Below, in pieces: positions 1-5,279 of a stretch of 5,279 bases of DNA (position 1 is the first letter of the stretch; each line of letters begins with the position of its first letter). Origin of the DNA: an uncultured Lachnospiraceae bacterium (lineage in GTDB: Bacteria > Bacillota > Clostridia > Lachnospirales > Lachnospiraceae). The stretch covers positions 1 to 5,279 of the forward strand of contig CADCPL010000165.1 in NCBI GenBank assembly GCA_902803305.1. The letters run 5' to 3'. Under the pieces are notes generated by a model. It saw only the letters and a program-made list of their open reading frames with translations, made no database searches and was not told the origin of the DNA. Both the position numbers and the translations under genes were made by a program.

Positions 1-718
1 CGATACACCTTACTATACAAACTCTTCACACCTGCCTGTTGGATATACATATGATATATTTGACGCTCTTGACATCCAGGATGAACTTCAGACACTGTAT
101 ACATCAGGTACAGTATTCCATGCATTCCTCGGAGAGAAGCTTCCCGACTGGAAGGCTGCGGCAGCACTCGTTCGCAAGATCGCCGAGAACTATAAGCTTC
201 CTTACTATACTTTGAGTCCTACTTATTCGGTATGTAAGGAACACGGATATCTTGCAGGTGAAGTGAAGACATGTCCGCATTGCGGAATGACCACGGAAGT
301 ATATTCCAGGATCACAGGTTATTATCGTCCGGTTCAGAACTGGAATGACGGTAAGAGCCAGGAATACAAGAACAGAGTTGTATATGATATAGCAAGCAGC
401 AGCATGAAGAGACCGTTGACTGCGGTGGTCAAGATGTCCGGATCGAGCAAGGACGCCAAGATCGAGGTAGGTCCGGTAGAGAATGTAAGGTATCTCTTTA
501 CTACCAAGACATGCCCGAACTGCAAGCTTGCCAAGGAATATCTCAAGGATGAGAGTTATGTTCTGATAGATGCCGAGGAGAACACGGAACTGGCACAGCG
601 ATACGGAGTCATGCAGGCTCCCACGCTTGTTGTGGTAAGCGGTGACAAGGTCAGGAAATATGCCAATGCATCGAACATACGCAAATACGCGGAGACGATG
701 GCGGCTGTTACCGTATGA
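1..718 (+). CDS. nrdD: Anaerobic (class III) ribonucleoside-triphosphate reductase, C-terminal part with fused glutaredoxin-like domain (5' partial)
   Basis: This is the end of the oxygen-sensitive glycyl-radical enzyme that reduces ribonucleoside triphosphates to deoxynucleotides in the cytoplasm. The reading frame is open from position 2 to the TGA at 716-718, so 238 residues are visible and the start lies upstream. Family signatures seen in order are PYYTNSSHLPV near the left edge, a zinc-ribbon-like C-x2-H (233-244) and C-x2-C (272-283), and the glycyl-radical segment RITGYYRPVQNW with the radical Gly codon at 317-319. Canonical NrdD ends shortly after that Gly. Here about 132 more residues follow, carrying a thioredoxin fold: YLFTTKTCPNC with the redox pair at 512-523 and a cis-Pro APT at 617-625. 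A fused reductant domain is the inferred role. The activase gene nrdG is not directly downstream. The family call is very secure and the domain's role is inferred. Confidence 0.95.
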   Translation, partial: DTPYYTNSSHLPVGYTYDIFDALDIQDELQTLYTSGTVFHAFLGEKLPDWKAAAALVRKIAENYKLPYYTLSPTYSVCKEHGYLAGEVKTCPHCGMTTEVYSRITGYYRPVQNWNDGKSQEYKNRVVYDIASSSMKRPLTAVVKMSGSSKDAKIEVGPVENVRYLFTTKTCPNCKLAKEYLKDESYVLIDAEENTELAQRYGVMQAPTLVVVSGDKVRKYANASNIRKYAETMAAVTV

Positions 719-739
719 CAGCAATTGATATGACAGCAA
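714..739. repeat. Tandem 11-bp direct repeat doubling the nrdD stop codon
   Basis: TATGACAGCAA occurs at 714-724 and again at 729-739, a period of 15 bp. The first copy contains the TGA stop of nrdD (716-718). Because 15 is a multiple of three, the TGA in the second copy (731-733) is in the same frame. This looks like a small tandem duplication and leaves a backup stop codon. The second copy runs directly into the left arm of the following hairpin. Confidence 0.7.
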
Positions 740-764
740 AGAGCCACCTTAAAGGGTGGCTCTT
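739..764 (+). terminator. Perfect 10-bp GC-rich hairpin, probable intrinsic terminator of nrdD
   Basis: AAGAGCCACC (739-748) is exactly complementary to GGTGGCTCTT (755-764), with a six-base loop TTAAAG. It begins 21 bp after the nrdD stop codon, preceded by a short A run, which fits a rho-independent terminator. The U-tract is poor: only TCTT at the end of the stem, then AAACTG. Termination may therefore be incomplete, and some transcription may read into pyrF. An attenuator or an RNA-stabilising 3' hairpin is the alternative. Confidence 0.65.
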
Positions 765-787
765 AAACTGTAATGATTAAAAGAAAC

Positions 788-793
788 GGGAGG
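788..793 (+). promoter_or_regulatory. Ribosome binding site that sets the pyrF start at 800
   Basis: GGGAGG lies six bases upstream of the ATG at 800-802, which is strong complementarity to the 16S 3' end at good spacing. It falls inside the longer open frame that begins with the in-frame ATG at 773. That ATG has no purine-rich site before it, so the shorter start is preferred. Confidence 0.85.
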
Positions 794-799
794 AAATGT

Positions 800-1723
800 A
801 TGATATCAAAGCTTATCGAAGGTATCAAAAAAAAGGATGCACCGATAGTTGTGGGACTCGATCCCATGCTGTCGTATGTTCCGTCTCATATTCTTGACAA
901 AGCGATAAAGGAAAAAGGTGAGACATTGGAAGCGGCCGCATCAGCCGTACTTGAATACAACAAGGCACTTATCGATGCGATATATGATCTGATACCTGCG
1001 GTAAAGCCTCAGATCGCCATGTATGAACAGTTCGGTGTTCCGGGAATGACCGCATTTACCGAAACGGTCAATTACTGTAAGGAAAAGGGACTCATAGTCA
1101 TAGGTGATGTCAAGCGCGGAGACATCGGTTCCACAAGTAAAGCATATGCAAATGCCCACATTGGACGCATTTCTATAGGCGGTTCATCGTTCGCACCGTT
1201 TGATGAAGATTTCTGTACGGTTAATCCTTATCTGGGATCCGACGGAGTGAAGCCGTTCATAGATGTTTGCAATGAATATGACAGGGGGATATTTGTTCTT
1301 GTCAAGACGAGCAATCCTTCGAGCGGCGAGTTCCAGGACAGAGTACTTGCGGATGAAGATTCCACATTGTACGAGACGGTAGGCTTTAAGGTATCGGAGT
1401 GGGCAAAGCTTTCAATGGACGGACAGTACAGCAACATCGGAGCGGTTATCGGAGCGACGTATCCGAGAATGGGAGAGATACTGCGAAAGATAATGCCGAA
1501 GTCGTTCATTCTCGTTCCGGGATACGGAGCGCAGGGAGGATCCGGTAAGGATCTGAAGCCTTTCTTCAACAAAGACGGACTCGGAGCCATAATAAACAGC
1601 TCACGCGGGATAATAACCGCATACAAGAGCGAGAAGTACGCAAAGTACGGGGAAGAAGGATTCGCGGATGCGGCAAGAGCCGCAGTGATCGATATGCGGG
1701 AGGATATACATGGAGCAATATAA
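800..1723 (+). CDS. pyrF: Orotidine 5'-phosphate decarboxylase (long, clostridial type)
   Basis: PyrF decarboxylates OMP to UMP, the last step of de novo pyrimidine synthesis, in the cytoplasm. With the start at 800 the protein has 307 residues, about right for the longer bacterial subfamily and larger than the roughly 235-residue E. coli type. The TIM-barrel signatures are visible: VVGLDP (D21), the strand with K69 in AVKPQIAMYEQFG, the catalytic D-x-K-x-x-D in GDVKRGDIGST (D103, K105, D108), the subfamily strings NPYLGSDGVKPF and LVKTSNPSSGEFQD, the phosphate-loop region VPGYGAQGG, and NSSRGI with R269. The start at 800 is chosen for its GGGAGG site; the in-frame ATG at 773 would add nine residues without a ribosome site. 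The gene overlaps pyrE by 14 nt, so the two are surely co-transcribed. No clear promoter or PyrR-type leader was found ahead of it. Confidence 0.96.
   Translation: MISKLIEGIKKKDAPIVVGLDPMLSYVPSHILDKAIKEKGETLEAAASAVLEYNKALIDAIYDLIPAVKPQIAMYEQFGVPGMTAFTETVNYCKEKGLIVIGDVKRGDIGSTSKAYANAHIGRISIGGSSFAPFDEDFCTVNPYLGSDGVKPFIDVCNEYDRGIFVLVKTSNPSSGEFQDRVLADEDSTLYETVGFKVSEWAKLSMDGQYSNIGAVIGATYPRMGEILRKIMPKSFILVPGYGAQGGSGKDLKPFFNKDGLGAIINSSRGIITAYKSEKYAKYGEEGFADAARAAVIDMREDIHGAI
1698..1703 (+). promoter_or_regulatory. Ribosome binding site of pyrE inside pyrF
   Basis: GGGAGG sits six bases before the pyrE ATG at 1710-1712, within the last codons of pyrF. Core motif and spacing are identical to the site in front of pyrF. 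This supports the 1710 start and suggests that the two enzymes are translated at similar rates. Confidence 0.85.
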
Positions 1724-2384
1724 ACAGGAATTTATTGAGTTTATGGTAAGTGCTGACGTTCTTAAGTTCGGAGATTTCACGCTTAAGAGCGGGCGGAAGT
1801 CCCCGTTCTTCATGAATGCGGGAGCATATGTAACGGGCGAGAGCCTGATGCGTCTCGGACAGTACTATGCCAAGGCGATACATGAATGCTACGGTGATGA
1901 TTTTGACGTACTGTTCGGACCGGCATATAAGGGTATCCCGCTGTCTGTAACGACAGCCATCGCTTTTCATGAACTCTACGGCAAAGAGATCAGGTATTCG
2001 TCAAACAGAAAAGAGATCAAGGACCACGGAGATACCGGCATACTTCTCGGAAGCAAGATAGGAGACGGAGACAGAGTCGTGATCATCGAGGACGTTACGA
2101 CCTCGGGTAAGTCGATCGAGGAGACGATGCCGATCCTGAAAGCCCAGGGAGATGTTAAGATCATCGGACTCATGGTATCACTTGACCGTATGGAAATCGG
2201 TTTATCGGGCCGGAAGGCAGCACTTGCCGAGATAAGTGATAAATACGGTTTTGCGACGAATGCGATAGTAACGATGGCTGAAGTCATAGAGCACCTGCAC
2301 GGACGAGATGTATGCGGAAGAGTCGTTATAGATGATGATATCAAGACGGCACTTGATGAATATTACAAGACATACGGCGCATAA
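1710..2384 (+). CDS. pyrE: Orotate phosphoribosyltransferase
   Basis: PyrE transfers phosphoribose from PRPP to orotate to make OMP, the substrate of the PyrF encoded just upstream. The 224-residue length is normal for the family. Visible signatures are FTLKSGRKSPFFMNAG near the N-terminus (orotate/phosphate binding), FGPAYKGIPLS, the flexible catalytic loop NRKEIKDHGDTG (R100, K101, K104, H106, matching the conserved Arg/Lys/Lys/His pattern), and the PRPP-binding motif VVIIEDVTTSGKS at residues 123-135. The start is set by a GGGAGG site with six-base spacing, and the first 14 nt overlap the end of pyrF. The TAA stop shares its last A with the ATG of the next gene, giving TAATG. All key residues are present, so the enzyme should be active. 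Confidence 0.97.
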   Translation: MEQYKQEFIEFMVSADVLKFGDFTLKSGRKSPFFMNAGAYVTGESLMRLGQYYAKAIHECYGDDFDVLFGPAYKGIPLSVTTAIAFHELYGKEIRYSSNRKEIKDHGDTGILLGSKIGDGDRVVIIEDVTTSGKSIEETMPILKAQGDVKIIGLMVSLDRMEIGLSGRKAALAEISDKYGFATNAIVTMAEVIEHLHGRDVCGRVVIDDDIKTALDEYYKTYGA

Positions 2385-2725
2385 TGGGAAGACCTGCTAA
2401 GATACGAAAAAAAAAGAGCTTCATGTTCACGACGAAGCATTATTCTTTTATGAGCATCCTCGGAACGGCTATAGGTGTTTTATGCCTTGCCGTTGCTGTC
2501 ATGATGCTCATTTTCAGTTACAGGAAAGCCGGGACCGTTGAAGCGGGGCTCGGTGGTGTGGGTCTGTTTTCCGCGTTCCTGAATGTGATCGGAATACTGT
2601 GCGGCATATCGAGCCTTCAGGAGAGGGATACTTACATTGCGCCCGCGGTTGTTGCCATAGCAGTCAACGCTGTGCTCGTGACCGCATGGGCTGTTATGAT
2701 AATCATAGCGGTTATTGCTACGTGA
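2384..2725 (+). CDS. Small three-helix membrane protein, possibly DUF6142-like
   Basis: The 113-residue product has a strongly basic N-terminus (GRPAKIRKKKSF) followed by three hydrophobic spans at roughly residues 23-46, 54-78 and 86-111. A short charged loop QERD lies between the second and third. By the positive-inside rule the Lys/Arg-rich N-terminus should face the cytoplasm. There is no signal cleavage site, enzyme motif or metal-binding cluster. Its size, layout and the KKKSFMFTTKKH-like opening recall an uncharacterised family (DUF6142) that I associate with Lachnospiraceae; this is recall, not a search. Its ATG overlaps the pyrE stop (TAATG) and no Shine-Dalgarno site precedes it, so translation probably depends on ribosomes finishing pyrE. 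The aminopeptidase starts 11 bp after its stop. A run of nine A (2407-2415) encodes the Lys stretch. Function is unknown. Confidence 0.85.
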   Translation: MGRPAKIRKKKSFMFTTKHYSFMSILGTAIGVLCLAVAVMMLIFSYRKAGTVEAGLGGVGLFSAFLNVIGILCGISSLQERDTYIAPAVVAIAVNAVLVTAWAVMIIIAVIAT

Positions 2726-2726
2726 C

Positions 2727-2731
2727 GGAGG
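2727..2731 (+). promoter_or_regulatory. Ribosome binding site that sets the aminopeptidase start at 2737
   Basis: GGAGG lies five bases upstream of the ATG at 2737-2739 and just after the TGA (2723-2725) of the membrane protein gene. The aminopeptidase frame is open back to at least 2599, but those upstream codons lie within the membrane protein gene and have no such site, so the start at 2737 is preferred. Confidence 0.85.
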
Positions 2732-2736
2732 AAGAT

Positions 2737-4830
2737 ATGACAGGTAACGAGATCATTGAAGAAAGATACGGGCTTGTGATGGAGAGGATCGCGCAGATCG
2801 GGCAAGAGGACGCAGCAGATGAGCCTCTTGCATCTTTTTTTTGCGTATGTTCCGATCTGCTGCTGACTCTTTCGAAGATACTCGAGCGTGCGATATCCGG
2901 CGGTATATCGGACATGGCAGCGGAGGATCTGGCCAAGGAGAACAAAAGACTGTATGAGGACATAGTGGGAGAGAGGTACGGTGTCAGTTTTGCGAACCCC
3001 GATCATGCGCTGGCCGTATTTACCGATGCGGGGATAAAGGATGCGAAAAAGTTCGCACAATATCTTTCGTTTCTTTACACTGAGCTTCGAGGCCTCATTC
3101 CCTACGCTTATGAAGGCAGGCAGGAGATCTTCACGATCTATGCGGAGCTGCTCGTGCAGGTGTTTACGATGTTCCGGCTGGCAGGAGATGACAAAGGATT
3201 CCCCGAAGCGGAAGCGATAAGAGACGTTCTGTACTGGTTTGAGCGGGATAACTGCGACATAATATTACCCGACAGCATTTCGGACAAGACAGATCCGGCA
3301 AATGATTTTCTGCGAAGGATCGTCTGCGGGGAAGACCTTGAGTCTGAAAGATTCCTGTATCTGTCAGGCGAGTATGTCACGCAGAACGAGATAAAGACGG
3401 CAGCTTTTCTTAACACGCTCAGTGAGGAAGAGATAAAGAGCATGGCGGATACTTTTACCGAGGGGTACAGGATCGGATTCGTCAAGGCGGGAAAGCCGAT
3501 AGAGAGCAAGACGAGCGTAAACATCAGATACAGTCTCGGCTTTGAGAGAGTGATCAGAAAAGCGGTGGAGAACTTTGAAAAGATGAATCTCTCATCAGTC
3601 ATATACAGGGCGGGATCGCTGTCGCTTACGGGTTTTGGAGTTGCCAGGAACGGTTTCTACGGAGCGATACCGAACAGGCAATACGACTATGATCACAAGG
3701 ATGATGCCGCCATTTATCTTGATGCCGACTTTGTAACAAGAAAGCTCGAGGTCCTGACGCAGGCTTATGAGGATAGAAAGATACTTGCAAACGGTCATGC
3801 GGGTCCGGCGGTAATGGAAGTGTTCGGAGAGGATCCGTTCACACCTGTCGTAAAGGAAAGCGCAGTCCGGCATTCGGACAGGACGAGAAAACTGTCCGTT
3901 GAGTATTCGGCAAAGGCATCGAGCATAGTGAACAGATATATAAAAGGCGAGGAGAGGAGCTTTACTATAATATCTTTCCCCGTTCCGACAATCGGAGATG
4001 ATTTTGAAAAGATATTTGCCGAGACGGTAAAAGTCAATACGCTTGACGCATCGAAGTATGAAAAGATACAGCAGAAGATGATAGATGCCCTAGATAAGGC
4101 TGATCACGTTGAGATAAAAGGAAAGAACGGCAATGATACCGATCTTCGGATAAATCTGTGGCCTGTCGCCGATCCCGAAAAAGAGACAAAATTCGAGAAC
4201 TGCGTTGCCGATGTCAACATTCCCGTCGGGGAAGTGTTCACCACACCGCGCCTTGCGGGCACCAATGGTCTTCTTAATGTATCATCCGTTTATCTTAAAG
4301 GGCTTCTTTACAAGGATCTTCGGATCACATTTACGGACGGGATGGTAACGGATTACTCATGCAAAAATTACGATAATGAAGAGGATAACCGAAGGTTCAT
4401 AAAAGAAAACCTGCTTTGTGATCATGACAGCATACCGATCGGAGAGTTCGCGATAGGCACAAACACCACGGCGTATCGGATGGGGCGGATGTTTGACATA
4501 GAAGGGCGTCTTCCGATACTGATCGGCGAGAAGACCGGTCCGCATTTTGCCGTAGGTGACAGCTGCTACAGTCATGAAGAGGATGTAAAGGTATACAATC
4601 CCGACGGCAAAGAGATCATCGCCAGACAGAACGAAGTATCCGCAAAGCGCACTGAGAATGAAAAAGAGGCATACTTCCAGTGCCATACCGACATCACCAT
4701 ACCCTATGATGAGATAGGCTATATACGTGCCGTATCGGAGGATGGGTACTGCAGCCTGATCGAAAACGGGAGGTTCGCACTTCCCGGAACGGAAGAGCTG
4801 AACATCCCGCTTGATGAAATGTCTGTATGA
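2737..4830 (+). CDS. M29-like metallo-aminopeptidase with a large N-terminal extension
   Basis: The C-terminal half matches the M29 (AmpS/AmpT/PepS) aminopeptidase fold, two-metal exopeptidases that remove N-terminal residues from peptides, usually in the cytoplasm. Visible family landmarks are an FPVP string (414-417), a TDLRINL segment (468-474), IPVGEVFTTP with the ligand Glu at E499, GEFAIGTN with E570, PHFAVGDSCY with H603 and Y611, and a C-terminal H-x-D (H650, D652). Together these reproduce the expected Glu/Glu/His/His/Asp metal site plus the nearby Tyr. The protein is 697 residues, whereas family members I know are about 410. Residues 1 to about 320 are charged, probably helical, and match nothing I recognise. 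There is no signal peptide or membrane span. The start at 2737 has GGAGG five bases upstream. The gene lies 11 bp behind the membrane protein gene, so it is probably in the pyr transcript. Aminopeptidase activity is inferred from the conserved ligands; substrate preference cannot be read. Confidence 0.88.
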   Translation: MTGNEIIEERYGLVMERIAQIGQEDAADEPLASFFCVCSDLLLTLSKILERAISGGISDMAAEDLAKENKRLYEDIVGERYGVSFANPDHALAVFTDAGIKDAKKFAQYLSFLYTELRGLIPYAYEGRQEIFTIYAELLVQVFTMFRLAGDDKGFPEAEAIRDVLYWFERDNCDIILPDSISDKTDPANDFLRRIVCGEDLESERFLYLSGEYVTQNEIKTAAFLNTLSEEEIKSMADTFTEGYRIGFVKAGKPIESKTSVNIRYSLGFERVIRKAVENFEKMNLSSVIYRAGSLSLTGFGVARNGFYGAIPNRQYDYDHKDDAAIYLDADFVTRKLEVLTQAYEDRKILANGHAGPAVMEVFGEDPFTPVVKESAVRHSDRTRKLSVEYSAKASSIVNRYIKGEERSFTIISFPVPTIGDDFEKIFAETVKVNTLDASKYEKIQQKMIDALDKADHVEIKGKNGNDTDLRINLWPVADPEKETKFENCVADVNIPVGEVFTTPRLAGTNGLLNVSSVYLKGLLYKDLRITFTDGMVTDYSCKNYDNEEDNRRFIKENLLCDHDSIPIGEFAIGTNTTAYRMGRMFDIEGRLPILIGEKTGPHFAVGDSCYSHEEDVKVYNPDGKEIIARQNEVSAKRTENEKEAYFQCHTDITIPYDEIGYIRAVSEDGYCSLIENGRFALPGTEELNIPLDEMSV

Positions 4831-4840
4831 TCTTATAAGA
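4831..4840. repeat. 10-bp palindrome at the convergent gene junction
   Basis: TCTTATAAGA is a perfect palindrome that fills the 2-bp gap after the aminopeptidase stop and covers the stop codon of the minus-strand gene. It is too short and AT-rich to form a credible terminator hairpin. It may be chance. Confidence 0.3.
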
Positions 4841-5279
4841 CAGAGAATTCTATAGTCTCATCACCTATCTTCAGTGTGTATGTTCCGCTCTGAAGATCAA
4901 GCTTCGATATATCAAGTGTGAGTGGATCGGATCCTGTTGCTACATCCTTCAGGATCCCTTCCTGTATTGTCTTCGCATCCGGCTCGCCTGACTCAAGGAT
5001 CGAGTAAGAGCTGTTCATATCATATATCACGGTCTCCGGCAATATTACGGTCAGCATCCCGTTGTCGTACTTTGCGCTTGCACCGGATATCGGCTCGATA
5101 TCCGCACGCTTTGCCTGCTCGGCCATAAGCTCATCGGCCGCTGCTTCGGAGTTTATCTCTTCGTCATACATCGGTGCTCCTGCAGTTTCGGTCTGCGGCG
5201 CTTCATCGGCGGCTTCTGCAGTTGCTTCCGCGGCTGTCTCACTGGCAGCTTCGGGCTCGGCGGTTTCATCCGCGGCTTC
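4833..5279 (-). CDS. Hypothetical protein, C-terminal part: Ala/Glu/Thr-rich tether plus a small beta-rich domain (5' partial)
   Basis: The frame is open on the minus strand from the window edge (5279) to the TAA at 4835-4833, giving 148 visible residues. The ATG at 5171-5169 is internal, not the start, because 36 codons of the same composition lie upstream without a stop. The first ~60 residues are low complexity, dominated by Ala, Glu, Thr and Asp (for example ETAEPEAASETAAEATAEAA), typical of flexible tethers in clostridial lipoproteins and surface proteins. The last ~85 residues alternate polar and hydrophobic positions (MLTVILPETVIYDM, GTYTLKIGDETIEFSVL), suggesting a compact beta domain. 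No cysteine, catalytic motif or cell-wall anchor is visible. A signal peptide, if present, lies outside the window. It converges on the aminopeptidase gene with 2 bp between stops. Surface or envelope location is inferred from composition only; function is unknown. Confidence 0.75.
   Translation of the reverse strand, partial: EAADETAEPEAASETAAEATAEAADEAPQTETAGAPMYDEEINSEAAADELMAEQAKRADIEPISGASAKYDNGMLTVILPETVIYDMNSSYSILESGEPDAKTIQEGILKDVATGSDPLTLDISKLDLQSGTYTLKIGDETIEFSVL

Noticed and set aside
104..739. Long open frame on the minus strand opposite nrdD
   Set aside because: It lies fully antisense to a gene with clear family motifs, has no ribosome site or recognisable domain, and overlaps the terminator hairpin. 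The other minus-strand frames opposite pyrF, pyrE and the aminopeptidase were rejected for the same reason.
773..799. Longer pyrF start at the in-frame ATG at 773
   Set aside because: It has no ribosome site, and the added residues (MIKRNGRKC) are simply the translation of the GGGAGG region serving the ATG at 800.
719..799. PyrR-type attenuator or other riboswitch ahead of pyrF
   Set aside because: The gap is only 81 bp, holds a single simple hairpin, and shows no PyrR-binding consensus or alternating antiterminator arms.
2407..2416. A-run ending in a possible slippery heptamer A_AAA_AAG in the membrane protein gene
   Set aside because: It is in the right frame for -1 slippage, but a -1 shift would reach a stop at 2539-2541 and lose the membrane spans. 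I saw no clear stimulatory structure. It most likely just encodes a Lys stretch.
2599..2736. Upstream extension of the aminopeptidase frame to an ATG at 2599
   Set aside because: It overlaps the membrane protein gene in another frame, has no ribosome site, and gives Cys/His/Arg-rich sequence unlike the rest of the protein. The ATG at 2737 has GGAGG at the right distance.
5171..5279. Treating the ATG at 5171-5169 as the start of the minus-strand gene
   Set aside because: The same frame stays open to the window edge with continuous Ala/Glu-rich composition, so the true start is outside the window.

Overview
The window looks like chromosomal DNA from an anaerobic Firmicute. Lachnospiraceae or a close clostridial relative is the best guess. 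This rests on an oxygen-sensitive class III ribonucleotide reductase with a fused redoxin domain, the long clostridial type of OMP decarboxylase, strong GGAGG-type ribosome binding sites, and tightly packed genes of moderate GC content. The assignment is inferred from protein family flavour, since there is no rRNA or marker gene here.

Layout: positions 1-718 hold the 3' end of nrdD, including the zinc site, the glycyl-radical region and a C-terminal glutaredoxin-like domain. An 81-bp gap follows, with an 11-bp tandem repeat that doubles the stop codon and a perfect 10-bp GC-rich hairpin that probably acts as a terminator. From 800 to 4830 there is a compact four-gene plus-strand cluster. It comprises pyrF (OMP decarboxylase), pyrE (orotate phosphoribosyltransferase, overlapping pyrF by 14 nt), a 113-residue three-helix membrane protein that starts on the pyrE stop codon (TAATG), and a 697-residue M29-like metallo-aminopeptidase. 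The window ends with a convergent minus-strand gene whose stop lies 2 bp from the aminopeptidase stop. Only its C-terminal 148 codons are visible, and they show an Ala/Glu/Thr-rich tether followed by a probable beta-rich domain.

How the genes work together: PyrE and PyrF catalyse the last two steps of UMP synthesis, and NrdD makes deoxynucleotides from ribonucleotides without oxygen. The left part of the window is therefore about nucleotide supply. The membrane protein and the aminopeptidase have no obvious biochemical link to pyrimidines, but the spacing suggests they are co-transcribed and, for the membrane protein, translationally coupled. No mobile element, CRISPR array, tRNA, rRNA or recognisable riboswitch was seen. 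Most of the window is ordinary housekeeping sequence. The least explained parts are the roughly 320-residue N-terminal region of the aminopeptidase, the small coupled membrane protein and the truncated minus-strand gene.
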